DNA of 64,000 bases from Thalassobaculum fulvum (GCF_014652915.1 NZ_BMZS01000004.1:372001-436000), one strand, 5' to 3'; numbered from the stretch's first letter, positions 51,687 to 62,800 are shown. Notes: generated by a model from the sequence alone, not told the origin. Made by a program: numbers and translations.

Positions 51687-52613
51687 GTGTCTGTAGCGCC
51701 GATATTCAAGTCGCCTTGCGACCTTGCCACCCGGCTACCCGCGATGATCGCGGAGTTTCTGGATATCGAACAACACCTGAAACGCCGCTTTCGTGAGGAC
51801 AGCATCACGGACATTTTGATCGCCTCGCTATTATCTCTGCCGGGCAACCAAGTAGTGGTCATGACCCCGCCTGAAGCTACGACTGGCGGTGACTTCGATA
51901 TAATCGTAGTTGAACCTACCAGCAGTAACGCGGTCCAATTTCGGATTCAGGCGAAACGTTTAACCCCTCATCATCATAACTGGCCGATAGGCTCCTACAC
52001 TGAACTAGCTCACCCGCATAATAGCGGCGTCCAATCCCAGAAACTCGTGGGTAACCTGGGCCGTGAGCTTCTACCGACCATTCCACTCTACGCCTTCTAC
52101 AATCCGGCCCATGTATGCACGGCCTCGGGCGGCACCGTATCCGGCATCGAGTTGGCAAGCGGTTGGGAGGTCCGCGAATACATCAAAGCGATCGTAAGAG
52201 TGAAACCGAAGCGATTGCCACTTAAGCGGATCGGAGCACTGCAACCACTTTTCTTCCCCCTCGCGACGATACTCTGCCCTCCGCAGCAACAGTCTGACGA
52301 CACGCATTTCCCGTTACCCTCTGTATCACGCGCTGCTGTCGAAGAAGCGATTGAGAAGCGTAGCGGCTTCCCGACGTACACTCGGACTCTGGATGTCGAA
52401 ACCGAGGCGCAGCAGCGGACCTTGCCTAGCTCCCCACGCGCACCAGTAGATACTCACGCCCAACAACGCCACGGTGGGCACGACCGCGACTCCGGGGAAA
52501 CACGTCTTCCGGCGATTATTCGCACGGCGATCGAGCGACGAGACGAGCGGATCATCAAGGTGAAGGCAAGACGGCCTCGCATCCTGCTAATCTCCGAACC
52601 GAAAGAGAAGTAG
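51687..52613 (+). CDS. probable PD-(D/E)XK nuclease-like protein
   Basis: A 308-residue protein. The N-terminal 100 residues fit a PD-(D/E)XK core: a helix with Glu37-Asp38 and Asp42 (REDSITDILIASLL), TGGDFDIIVVE with Asp69 and Asp71, and FRIQAKRL with Gln88-x-Lys90 on the next strand, followed by HHHNWPIGSYTELAHPHNSGVQSQKL. This layout is like the DUF6615 group and other restriction-like domains. The C-terminal 120 residues are polar and of low complexity. GTG at 51687 has GAGG eight bases upstream. Lower GC and isolation suggest an acquired defence-type gene. Whether it is active without a partner is unknown. Confidence 0.55.
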   Translation: MSVAPIFKSPCDLATRLPAMIAEFLDIEQHLKRRFREDSITDILIASLLSLPGNQVVVMTPPEATTGGDFDIIVVEPTSSNAVQFRIQAKRLTPHHHNWPIGSYTELAHPHNSGVQSQKLVGNLGRELLPTIPLYAFYNPAHVCTASGGTVSGIELASGWEVREYIKAIVRVKPKRLPLKRIGALQPLFFPLATILCPPQQQSDDTHFPLPSVSRAAVEEAIEKRSGFPTYTRTLDVETEAQQRTLPSSPRAPVDTHAQQRHGGHDRDSGETRLPAIIRTAIERRDERIIKVKARRPRILLISEPKEK

Positions 52614-52862
52614 ACTATTCTGCTGCTCGCCACACGTCACTCTTCGTAACCTGCCCCTGGGTACCCCCTGCTTGAGGTCAGCGGCGCGCCGTCGTTGAGT
52701 GTTGACAACTGAACTGCACCAAACGCGCGCGCACTTGGATCACAACGACAAGACGGCCAAGGCCGCATTCAGCCCGTCCGCAGAGACTCTGAACTGGGGA
52801 CGTGACAGAGATCCGACCGAGAGCCAACTGCCAAAGCTATTTATCATTATAGCCCCTTCGGG

Positions 52863-52968
52863 GCGAACGGGCGTCGGCCGACCAGCCACACCGACAGGCC
52901 GAGTTCGCATCCGAGTGCGTGGACCTCGTCCTTGAGCATCTGACATAGCGGCTCCACCAAATCCAGTC
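52863..52968 (-). pseudogene. decayed guaA fragment (middle part)
   Basis: About 106 bases match the guaA segment at 57151-57257 at roughly three-quarters identity (GCGGCCGACCAGCC, CAGGCCGAG, GACCTCGTCCTTGA are shared). It would cover GuaA residues 358-393. It is too diverged and too short to be functional. It lies inside the 472-base gap 52614-53085, which otherwise contains no gene I can support. It probably marks an edge of an old insertion at guaA. Confidence 0.65.
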
Positions 52969-53085
52969 TCAAAAACCCCCTCTCAAGCCACAGAAGCCTG
53001 AGGCGGTCCGTCCGAACGACCATCGGCTTTACATTCGCTCATGTTTCGATATAATGTGACAATAAATTACCAGGACACTTGAGTC

Positions 53086-53616
53086 ATGAGCGACAGCGCG
53101 ACAACTGAACTCAATGCAATCAAGATCATACATGATGCCCTAGCCCCCCTTGACGTCGAAGCGAGGACCAGGGTGCTGACTTATGTGACCAGTCTGCTCG
53201 GCCTCGATATAATGGCTTCCAGCAGCCGAATGAGCGGGAGGCCGGCGGACCGCGTGAGCCCCGAGACCACGGAATCGTCGAGCGAGGCCACGACGAAGGA
53301 CCCGACCTTCTCGACGTTCGCCGAGTTGTATGCCGCTGCCGACCCTCAGAGTAATGGCGAAAAGGCCCTTGTTGCGGGCTATTGGCTTCAAGTGTGTCAA
53401 GGTACCGAAAGCTTCACCGGAGCATCGGCTAACAAGGAACTAACGAATCTGGGCCACAAGGTCGCAAATATCACGGATGCGATCGACTCGGTGAAAAACC
53501 AGAAGCCGATGCTGATTCTCCAAATCAGGAAGAGCGGTAATAGCCGCCAAGCGCGCAAGCTCTACAAGGTTAGTCATGAGGGGATTAAACGTGTCGAAGA
53601 ACTGATCAATGAATGA
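53086..53616 (+). CDS. unknown protein with winged-helix-like domain, partner of the HEPN-type protein
   Basis: A 176-residue protein I do not recognise. Residues 8-45 form a helical unit (NAIKIIHDALAPLDVEARTRVLTYVTSLLGL). A Ser/Thr-rich linker (45-80) follows. Residues 82-176 look like a winged helix (TFAELYAAADPQSNGEKALVAGYWLQV, a helical part, and a basic C-terminus with RKSGNSRQARKLYKVSHEGIKRVEEL). Its stop overlaps the start of the HEPN-type gene by eight bases, so the two are coupled, as toxin-antitoxin or abortive-infection pairs often are. Low GC marks it as accessory. No catalytic motif is seen, so it may be the regulatory or sensor half. Confidence 0.6.
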   Translation: MSDSATTELNAIKIIHDALAPLDVEARTRVLTYVTSLLGLDIMASSSRMSGRPADRVSPETTESSSEATTKDPTFSTFAELYAAADPQSNGEKALVAGYWLQVCQGTESFTGASANKELTNLGHKVANITDAIDSVKNQKPMLILQIRKSGNSRQARKLYKVSHEGIKRVEELINE

Positions 53617-54352
53617 AACCCGCTTGGCAAACGCACTCGCCAGTCTTCTTGGAACGACGCTAGCGGCTGATTTGTCCGCCAGCCTCGTGAAAATCAGACA
53701 CGACTGCGCCACTCAAAATCTGGAGCGCGCTACCGCCGGTAAGTTCGTCGAGACATTCGTTCAATGCCTACAATACATCGACTCAGGCAAGTACGACGCA
53801 AAACCCACGGTCGACGAGTATCTATCAAGAAAAGTAGAAGGAACAGCATTATCGGAAGGGCTTCGCATCTGCGCTGCTAGGGTAGCACGTGCGATCTATA
53901 CATTTCGAAACAAGAAGAACATCGCCCACAAGAACGATGTCGACACAAACACGCATGATCTGGTATTCACCCACGAGGCAGCTGCTTGGATTACAGCCGA
54001 ACTACTGCGTCACGCAACGGGCGTCTCGATGCAGGAAGCAGGGGCATTGATTAAACTTGTTCAAGCTCCCGTGGGCACGCTCGTGGAGGAGATCGACGGC
54101 ACCCGTATCGTTCATGCCGATGTTCCCGTGAGAGTGGAGCTACTCATACTCCTCCATAGTCATTATCCCGACGTAGTGCCTGTGGGAGACGTGATCAAGA
54201 GCCTCAGCCGTCGGAGTTCAAGCTCGGTTCGGAATCGACTTCGCGATCTGCATGCCGAAAAGCTCACTCATGGTGATGTGAAATCAGGATACCGCCTTAC
54301 ACAGGCAGGGCACGCAGCCGCCATTAAGGAAATTAAGGCCCGATCTTCTTAG
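53609..54352 (+). CDS. HEPN-motif protein with C-terminal winged helix
   Basis: A 247-residue protein. In the N-terminal helical part the sequence FRNKKNIAHKND contains Arg100-x6-His107, the R-x4-6-H catalytic pattern of HEPN ribonucleases, next to hydrophobic helices (LSEGLRICAARVARAIYTFR and AAWITAELLRHATGV). The rest includes a helical middle and a winged helix (VPVRVELLILLHSHYPDVVP, SSSSVRNRLRDLHAEKLTHGD, YRLTQAGHAAAI). The ATG at 53609 lies eight bases inside the preceding gene. A hairpin and T-rich stretch (54405-54441) follow. The family is probably an abortive-infection or toxin component; not experimentally known to me. Confidence 0.6.
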   Translation: MNETRLANALASLLGTTLAADLSASLVKIRHDCATQNLERATAGKFVETFVQCLQYIDSGKYDAKPTVDEYLSRKVEGTALSEGLRICAARVARAIYTFRNKKNIAHKNDVDTNTHDLVFTHEAAAWITAELLRHATGVSMQEAGALIKLVQAPVGTLVEEIDGTRIVHADVPVRVELLILLHSHYPDVVPVGDVIKSLSRRSSSSVRNRLRDLHAEKLTHGDVKSGYRLTQAGHAAAIKEIKARSS

Positions 54353-54404
54353 ATCATCGTTCAAGCGCAGAATACAACAAGCTCAACGCCAAGAAATTCC
54401 GCAT

Positions 54405-54441
54405 CGTCACAAAGAAGATGTGACGTCTCGGGAGTTTTAAC
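54405..54441 (+). terminator. hairpin after the HEPN module
   Basis: CGTCACA-AAGAAGA-TGTGACG (54405-54425), a perfect 7-bp stem, followed after eleven bases by GTTTTAA. It lies 52 bases after the HEPN-type stop and before the guaA-derived segment, so it is a plausible terminator of the two-gene unit. Confidence 0.5.
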
Positions 54442-54453
54442 GCTTGTCGCCCC

Positions 54454-54483
54454 TCACTCCCACTCGATCGTCCCCGGCGGCTT
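54454..54483. repeat. 30-bp direct repeat of the guaA 3' end, left copy (putative att)
   Basis: A perfect 30-base match to 56782-56811, beginning with the TCA complement of the stop codon and running CACTCCCACTCGATCG. With the right copy it brackets the ABC-F gene. It is part of the longer guaA similarity, so on its own it does not prove an attachment site. Confidence 0.55.
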
Positions 54484-54844
54484 CGAGGTGATGTCGTAGG
54501 TCACCCATTTGATGCCGCGCACCTCGTTGGCGATGCGGGTCGAGACCCGGCGCAGGAACCCGTACTCGAACGGATAGTACTCCGCCATCATGCCGTCGGT
54601 CGAGGTCACGGCGCGCAACGCGCAGGCGTACTCGTAGGACCGGGCGTCGCCCTTTTACGCCGACCGTGCGCACCGGCAGCAGCACCGTGAAGGCCTGCCA
54701 GATCACGTCGTACAGGCCGGCCTTGCGGATCTCGTCGATGTAGATCGCGTCAGCCTTGCGCAGGATATCCAGCTTCTCGCAGGTGATCTCGCCCGGCACC
54801 CGGATCGTCAGCCCCGGCCCCGGGTACAGCGTGCCGTCGGCGCG
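54454..54844 (-). pseudogene. guaA 3' fragment (C-terminal part, frameshifted)
   Basis: About 375 bases match the 3' end of the intact guaA (56782-57150) at roughly 88 percent by eye, including the stop codon. It has one extra base near 54652 (CCTTTTACG versus CCTTCACG), so the frame is broken. At about 54829 it leaves the guaA order. The following CCGGGTACAGCGTGCC matches guaA near 57345, as if about 200 bases were deleted. It cannot make GuaA. Elements that insert in the guaA 3' end often carry such a fragment, and its divergence from the resident gene suggests foreign origin. Confidence 0.75.
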
Positions 54845-54892
54845 CGGCTCCTGCGCCGCAAAGGCCCGGGCCTCGGTCTGCTTCGGCGCGTC

Positions 54893-56518
54893 TCAGCCCG
54901 GATGCAGCCCCGGCGCCTCCTGCCCCGTGCGCGCCACATAGTCCGTATACCCGCCGCCGAACTGGTGCACACCCTCGGGCGTCAGTTCCAACACCCGGTT
55001 CGACAGCGCCGCCAGGAAATGGCGGTCGTGGCTGACGAACAGCATGGTGCCCTCGAATTCCGACAATGCCGCGACCAGCATGTCCTTGGTTGCCATGTCC
55101 AGGTGGTTGGTCGGCTCGTCCAGCACCAGGAAGTTCGGCGGGTCGAACAGCATCATCGCCATCACCAGCCGCGCCTTCTCGCCACCGGAGAGCACCCGGC
55201 AGGTCTTCTCGACATCGTCGCCGGAGAAGCCAAAGCAGCCGGCGAGCGTGCGCAGCGCCCCCTGCCCGGCCAGCGGAAACGCCGCCTCCAGCGTTTCGAA
55301 GATCGTGTCGTCGCCGTCCAGCAGGTCCATGGAGTGCTGCGCGAAATAGCCCATGCGCACGCTGGCGCCGAGCGCCACGCTGCCCCGGTCCGGCCCGATC
55401 TCGCCCGCCGCCATCTTCAGCAGCGTCGACTTGCCCGCGCCGTTCGCGCCCAGCACGCACCAGCGTTCCTTGCGCCGCACCTGGAAATCCAGCCCGGCAT
55501 AGATCGGCAGGCTGCCATAGCCCTTGTGCACGTCCCTGAAGCTGGCCACGTCGTCGCCGGAGCGCGGGGGCGCGCGGAATTCGAACTGCATGGACTGGCG
55601 GCGCCGGGGCGGTTCCACCCGCTCGATCTTGTCCAGCTTCTTCACCCGGCTCTGCACTTGCGCCGCATGCGAGGCCCGCGCCTTGAAGCGCTCGATGAAC
55701 TTGATCTCCTTCGCCAGCATCGCCTGCTGGCGCTCGAACTGCGCCTGGCGCTGCTTCTCGTTCAGCGCGCGCTGCTGGTCGTAGAAATCGTAGTTGCCGG
55801 AATAGGTGGTGAGCGTGCCGCCGTCGATCTCCACGATCTTGCCGACGATGCGGTTCATGAACTCGCGGTCGTGCGAGGTCATCAGCAGCGCGCCGTCGTA
55901 GGTCTTCAGGAAGGCTTCCAGCCAGATCAGGCTCTCGAGGTCCAGATGGTTGCTGGGCTCGTCCAGCAGCATGGCGTCGGGCCGCATCAGCAGGATGCGG
56001 GCGAGTGCCACGCGCATCTTCCAGCCGCCCGAGAGCAGGCCGACGTCGCCGTCCATGCGCTCCTGGCTGAAGCTCAGGCCGGCCAGCACCTCGCGCGCGC
56101 GGGCCTCCAGCGCATAGCCGTCCAGCTCCTGGAACCGCGTCTGCACCTCGCCATAGCGTTCGACGATCGCCTCCATCTCGCCGGCCCGGTCGGGATCGAC
56201 CATCGCGGCCTCCAGCGCGGCCATCTCGGCCGACAGCGCGCTGACCGGCCCGACGCCGTCCATCACCGCGGCGACGGCGCTCTGGCCCGCCATCTCGCCG
56301 ACATCCTGGCTGAAATAGCCGATGGTCATGCCGGTCTCGACCGTCACCTGGCCATCGTCCGGCTTCTCCTCGCCGGCGATCATGCGGAACAGCGTGGTTT
56401 TGCCCGCGCCGTTCGGCCCGACCAGCCCGACCTTCTCCCCCTTCCGCAGGCCCATCGAGGCGGCGACGAACAGGATCTGATGGCCGTTCTGCTTGACGAT
56501 GTTGTCGAGACGAATCAT
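54893..56518 (-). CDS. ABC-F family ATPase
   Basis: A 541-residue soluble protein with two ABC domains and no membrane part, typical of ABC-F translation factors or ribosome-protection proteins. Domain 1 has Walker A GPNGAGKTT and LSGGWKMRVALARILL with DEPSNHLDL; domain 2 has Walker A GANGAGKST and LSGGEKARLVMAMML with DEPTNHLDM. The inter-domain linker (about 250-320) is the charged helical P-site tRNA-interaction motif, with RFKARASHAAQVQSRVKKL. It resembles YbiT/Uup-type housekeeping members rather than known antibiotic-resistance members. It lies between the guaA fragment and the intact guaA, so it may be island cargo. Confidence 0.9.
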   Translation of the reverse strand: MIRLDNIVKQNGHQILFVAASMGLRKGEKVGLVGPNGAGKTTLFRMIAGEEKPDDGQVTVETGMTIGYFSQDVGEMAGQSAVAAVMDGVGPVSALSAEMAALEAAMVDPDRAGEMEAIVERYGEVQTRFQELDGYALEARAREVLAGLSFSQERMDGDVGLLSGGWKMRVALARILLMRPDAMLLDEPSNHLDLESLIWLEAFLKTYDGALLMTSHDREFMNRIVGKIVEIDGGTLTTYSGNYDFYDQQRALNEKQRQAQFERQQAMLAKEIKFIERFKARASHAAQVQSRVKKLDKIERVEPPRRRQSMQFEFRAPPRSGDDVASFRDVHKGYGSLPIYAGLDFQVRRKERWCVLGANGAGKSTLLKMAAGEIGPDRGSVALGASVRMGYFAQHSMDLLDGDDTIFETLEAAFPLAGQGALRTLAGCFGFSGDDVEKTCRVLSGGEKARLVMAMMLFDPPNFLVLDEPTNHLDMATKDMLVAALSEFEGTMLFVSHDRHFLAALSNRVLELTPEGVHQFGGGYTDYVARTGQEAPGLHPG

Positions 56519-56781
56519 GAGGCCCGTGCTGAAGGAAGGGTGGATGCCGGGGCGGGGTTATAGACGGCGAGCCGCCCACGCGTCGTCGCAAATCTCCCGC
56601 GCCGGGGCAACGGCAGGCGCGGTCTGGCCAACGCCTTCAGCCGGTCTTGAACCGTCGGAAAAAGCGGAAGGCAGGCCCAGGCGCTTCATCTGGGCCATGC
56701 GGCACCGTGTCCAGTCGTGCACCGCCGCGCCGCCGGACCGGGCGAGCGCTTTCGTGCCGGATACCTACGGATGGGCCGAAG

Positions 56782-56811
56782 TCACTCCCACTCGATCGTC
56801 CCCGGCGGCTT
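56782..56811. repeat. 30-bp direct repeat of the guaA 3' end, right copy (putative att)
   Basis: The resident copy of the repeat at 54454-54483, located at the guaA stop codon. The 263 bases downstream (56519-56781), between this repeat and the ABC-F start, contain no gene I can identify. Confidence 0.55.
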
Positions 56812-58329
56812 GCTGGTGATGTCGTAGGTCACCCGGTTGATGCCGCGGACCTCGTTGGCGATGCGGGTCGAGACCCGGCGCAGGAACTCGTGCTCGAACG
56901 GGTAGTACTCGGCGGTCATGCCGTCGGTCGACGTCACCGCCCTGAGCGCGCAGGCGTACTCGTACGACCGGGCGTCGCCCTTCACGCCGACCGTGCGCAC
57001 CGGCAGCAGCACCGTGAAGGCCTGCCAGATCACGTCGTACAGCCCCGCCTTGCGGATCTCGTCGATGTAGATCGCGTCGGCCTTGCGAAGGATGTCGAGC
57101 TTCTCTCGGGTGATCGTCCCCGGCACCCGGATCGCCAGCCCCGGCCCCGGGAACGGGTGGCGGCCGACCAGCCGCTCCGGCAGGCCGAGCTCGCGCCCCA
57201 GCGCCCGGACCTCGTCCTTGAACAGCTCGCGCAGCGGCTCGACCAGCTGCAGGTTCATGCGCTCCGGCAGGCCGCCGACGTTGTGGTGCGACTTGATGGT
57301 GACCGACGGGCCGCCGGTGAACGACACGCTCTCGATCACGTCCGGGTACAGCGTGCCCTGGGCCAGGAACCGGGCGTCCTTGATCTTGTCCGCCTCCTCC
57401 TGGAACACGTCGATGAACAGCCGGCCGATGGTCTTGCGCTTGACCTCCGGGTCGTCGACGCCGTCCAGCTCGCCGAGGAACAGGTCGCTGGCGTCGCGGG
57501 CGATCAGCGGGATGTTGTAGGCGTCGCGGAACATCGAAACGACCTCGTCGCCCTCGCCGGCCCGCAGCAGGCCGTGGTCGACGAACACGCAGGTCAGCTG
57601 GTCGCCGATCGCCTCGTGGATCAGCACCGCCGCCACCGAGGAGTCGACGCCGCCGGACAGGCCGCAGATCACCCGGCCGTCGCCGACCTGCTCGCGGATC
57701 CGGGCGATCGCCTGGTCCTTGAACGCCGCCATCGTCCAGTCGCCGGCCAGGCCCGCGACCTTGTGGGTGAAGTTGCGCAGCAGCTGCGCCCCGCGCGGGG
57801 TGTGCACCACCTCGGGGTGGAACTGCACGCCGTAGAACCTGCGCTCGTCGTCGGCGATCGCCGCGAACGGCGCGTTGCCGCTGGTGCCGACCACCCGGAA
57901 CCCCGGCGGCAGCGCCATCACCCGGTCGCCGTGGTTCATCCACACCGGCTCGATGGTGCCGGGCGCGAAGAGCCCGTCGAAGATCCCGCAGTCGTCGGTG
58001 ACGGTCAGCTCGGCGCGGCCGAACTCCTGCTCGTCCGACGGATCGACCCGGCCGCCGAGCTGGTGGCACATGAGCTGCTGGCCGTAGCAGATGCCGAGCA
58101 CCGGCACGCCGAGCTCGAACACGACCGTCGGCGCCTGCGGCGAGCCCTCGCCGAACACCGAGGCCGGACCGCCCGACAGGATCAGCGCGTCGGCCCCGAA
58201 ATCCGCGATCCGGGACGGGTCGACGGTGCAGGGATAGATCTCGCAGTAGACCCCGTTCTCGCGCACCCGGCGGGCGATCAGCTGGGTGAACTGGCTGCCG
58301 AAATCCAGGATCAGGACACGGTCGGTCAT
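56782..58329 (-). CDS. guaA: GMP synthase (glutamine-hydrolysing)
   Basis: Converts XMP to GMP using glutamine, 515 residues. The N-terminal class I glutamine amidotransferase domain has LSGGPASVF and nucleophile Cys81 in GICYGQQLM, with FHPEV. The ATP pyrophosphatase domain has the P-loop [10 protein letters not shown]. The C-terminal dimerisation domain ends [17 protein letters not shown], as in all GuaA proteins. The frame is intact. Its 3' end carries the sequence repeated at 54454 and thus looks like the reconstructed attachment site of an island. It is in the same orientation as guaB, about 2 kb away. Confidence 0.96.
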   Translation of the reverse strand: MTDRVLILDFGSQFTQLIARRVRENGVYCEIYPCTVDPSRIADFGADALILSGGPASVFGEGSPQAPTVVFELGVPVLGICYGQQLMCHQLGGRVDPSDEQEFGRAELTVTDDCGIFDGLFAPGTIEPVWMNHGDRVMALPPGFRVVGTSGNAPFAAIADDERRFYGVQFHPEVVHTPRGAQLLRNFTHKVAGLAGDWTMAAFKDQAIARIREQVGDGRVICGLSGGVDSSVAAVLIHEAIGDQLTCVFVDHGLLRAGEGDEVVSMFRDAYNIPLIARDASDLFLGELDGVDDPEVKRKTIGRLFIDVFQEEADKIKDARFLAQGTLYPDVIESVSFTGGPSVTIKSHHNVGGLPERMNLQLVEPLRELFKDEVRALGRELGLPERLVGRHPFPGPGLAIRVPGTITREKLDILRKADAIYIDEIRKAGLYDVIWQAFTVLLPVRTVGVKGDARSYEYACALRAVTSTDGMTAEYYPFEHEFLRRVSTRIANEVRGINRVTYDITSKPPGTIEWE

Positions 58330-58424
58330 GGGGCTTCACCGGGCGGTTCCGAGAAGCGCCGGACGCTAACGCAAGGGGGGTCCGGCGGCAAGCGCGAAGC
58401 GGGCCGGGAGCGCGGAAATCCGCG

Positions 58425-59000
58425 CTATGCGGCCGGTGCGTCGAGTCGCTGCACCAGCCGCTCCATGTCCGGCCAGAAATACGGCACCTGGTCGGCCGGC
58501 GACCCGACCACGACCGAGGGAATCGCCTCGCCCACGGCACCGCCGATCCGGTCGTAGAACCGGCGGCCGTGGCGGTTGTCGGCCAGGGTCAGCAGGGCCA
58601 GCGACTCGAAGCCGTGGGCGATCAGCCGGCGGGTGACGTCGGCCAGCAGGGCACGGCCGATGCCCATGCCCTGGAAGCTCGGGTCGACGTACAGCGCGTA
58701 GACCTCGGCCACCGGCTCCAGCCGGTCGACCGCCTCGGCCACCGCGCGCCGCCCGGCGCCGCCGTGGCAGAACCCGACCAGCCGGCCCTCGATCTCCGCC
58801 ACCGCCAGCGCCTCGGGCGCCCGCAGGCCGCCGACCACCCGGGTCCAGCGCACCGCCGCCCGCATGTCGTCGAGGTCCAGCAGGGTGTCGTCCGGCAGCA
58901 TCCCGACATAGGCGTCGCGCCAGGTGTCGATCTGGATCCGGGCGAGCCCGAGGGCGTCGCCGGGCTCCACCGGCCGGATGGTGACGTTGTACTCGGCCAT
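58425..59000 (-). CDS. GNAT family N-acetyltransferase
   Basis: A 191-residue GNAT acetyltransferase that uses acetyl-CoA. The fold is recognisable from TIRPVEPGDALGLARIQIDTWRDAYVG at the start, the beta-strand and acetyl-CoA loop VYALYVDPSFQGMGIGRALLADVTRRL (Q/R-x-x-G-x-G/A), and the late strand ESLALLTLADNRHGRRFYDRIGG. ATG at 59000 follows GGGAG. It is located between guaA and the RsmB-family gene on the same strand. The substrate (amine, antibiotic or protein) is not indicated. Confidence 0.85.
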   Translation of the reverse strand: MAEYNVTIRPVEPGDALGLARIQIDTWRDAYVGMLPDDTLLDLDDMRAAVRWTRVVGGLRAPEALAVAEIEGRLVGFCHGGAGRRAVAEAVDRLEPVAEVYALYVDPSFQGMGIGRALLADVTRRLIAHGFESLALLTLADNRHGRRFYDRIGGAVGEAIPSVVVGSPADQVPYFWPDMERLVQRLDAPAA

Positions 59001-59082
59001 CGCATTCTCCCGGGCGGCCGACGGTATCCGGCCGCTGGAAGAAGTCTAGGCACCGCCGTCGGGGGCTGTCCAGCCGGGTACC

Positions 59083-60420
59083 CTAATCGGTCCCGACCGC
59101 GTAGCCGCGCTCGAGCACCGCGACGAAGAAGCCGTCGGTGCCGTGGCGGTGCGGGCTGAGCCGCAGGTACGGGCCGTCGGCCGGGCAGGCCGGGCCGCCG
59201 CGCGCGGTCACGGTCTCGGCCCAGACGTCGGCCACCGGCACCGCCCGGAACGCCGTGGTCTCGGCCAGGAAGCCGTCGACGATCGCCTCGTTCTCGTCGG
59301 TCAGCACCGAGCAGGTCACGTAGACCAGCCGGCCGCCGGGCTTCACCATGGCGGCGGCGCGCTCCAGGATCTGCCGCTGGCTGGCGGTGATTTCGGCCAG
59401 CGCCTCGGTGTCGTACCGCCACTTGGCGTCCGGATTGCGCCGCCAGGTCCCGGTGCCCGTGCACGGGGCGTCGACCAGCACCCGGTCGGCCTTGCCGGCC
59501 AGCCGCTTCACCGACTTGTCGCCGTCGGCCAGCTGGCGCCGCTCGGCGTTGTTGACCCCGGCCCGGCGCAGCCGCACCGCGGCGCGGTCGAGCCGCGCCT
59601 TCGACACGTCGTACAGGATCAGCCGGCCCTTGTTCGCCATGTCGGCGGCCAGCGCCAGCGACTTGCCGCCGGCCCCGGCGCAGTAGTCGACCACCAGGTT
59701 GCCCGGCGCCGCCCCGACCAGCAGGGCCGCCAGCTGCGAGCCCTCGTCCTGGACCTCGATGCGGCCGTCGCGGAACGCCGGCATCTGGTCGACCGGCCGC
59801 CGCCGGTCCAGCCGCAGCCCGACCGGCGACAGCGACGTCGGCTCGGCCGGGACGCTGGCGGCCGCCAGCTCGGCGATCACCGCCGCCCGGTCGGCACCGG
59901 CCAGCGGATTGACCCGCAGGTCGAAGCTGGCTTCGGCCCCGAGCGCCCGCACCGCGGCCTCGACCTCGCCCCCGAACACCGCCTCCATCCGCGGCCACAG
60001 CCAGTTCGGGCATTCGGCGCGCACCGCCGGTGGCATGCCGGGATCGTCGAGCCCGTGCCCAACCAGCCGGCGCAGCGCGTCGCTCTCGTCACGGCCGAGC
60101 GCCGGCGGGGCATGGCGCGAGCCGTCGAACAGCATCGCGATCCCGGCGACGTCGATGTTGTCGGTCAAGGCGACGTCCGCCAGCACCCGGCCGCGGGCGT
60201 CGCGCTGCAGGCCCTTGCCGGCCTTCTTGATCCACCAGTCCAGCCGGGCCCGGCGGCGCAGCACGCCCCACACCCGCTGAGCGATCGCCCCGCGGTCGCT
60301 GCCGCCGATGTAGCGCCGGTCCTTCAGATAGCGGTCGAGCACGCGATCGGCCGGGCGATCGGTCGCCGCAACCGCCTCGAGCACCTCGATCGCCGCAGCA
60401 AGGCGGGCGCTATCTTTCAT
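59083..60420 (-). CDS. RsmB/NOP2-family rRNA cytosine-5 methyltransferase
   Basis: A 445-residue SAM-dependent methyltransferase acting on cytosines of rRNA. The N-terminal NusB-like helical domain runs to about residue 150, then the PUA-like/linker segment, and the Rossmann methyltransferase with VVDYCAGAGGKSLALAA (motif I), DAPCTGTGTWRRNPDAKW containing the catalytic Pro-Cys, and the second cysteine in YVTCSVL. This is the two-cysteine m5C mechanism. The target base cannot be read, though RsmB (C967) is likeliest. Located upstream of guaB in the minus-strand direction of reading. Confidence 0.88.
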   Translation of the reverse strand: MKDSARLAAAIEVLEAVAATDRPADRVLDRYLKDRRYIGGSDRGAIAQRVWGVLRRRARLDWWIKKAGKGLQRDARGRVLADVALTDNIDVAGIAMLFDGSRHAPPALGRDESDALRRLVGHGLDDPGMPPAVRAECPNWLWPRMEAVFGGEVEAAVRALGAEASFDLRVNPLAGADRAAVIAELAAASVPAEPTSLSPVGLRLDRRRPVDQMPAFRDGRIEVQDEGSQLAALLVGAAPGNLVVDYCAGAGGKSLALAADMANKGRLILYDVSKARLDRAAVRLRRAGVNNAERRQLADGDKSVKRLAGKADRVLVDAPCTGTGTWRRNPDAKWRYDTEALAEITASQRQILERAAAMVKPGGRLVYVTCSVLTDENEAIVDGFLAETTAFRAVPVADVWAETVTARGGPACPADGPYLRLSPHRHGTDGFFVAVLERGYAVGTD

Positions 60421-60452
60421 TCTTTACAGTCCTTTATGACGCTTTGTTAACG

Positions 60453-62781
<2,329 letters not shown>

Positions 62782-62800
62782 GCCCTACTCCTTGCGCCCG

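Noticed and set aside
51452-51862. A 136-residue minus-strand frame before the nuclease-like gene
   Set aside because: It overlaps the nuclease-like start region, lacks a ribosome-binding site and shows no recognisable domain or codon bias.
52699-52935. A 78-residue plus-strand frame in the gap before the HEPN module
   Set aside because: It runs through the guaA-derived fragment and has no domain, signal or good ribosome-binding site.
54750-56591. A second long minus-strand frame across the ABC-F gene
   Set aside because: It shows no Walker or signature motifs; the neighbouring frame encodes both complete ABC domains.
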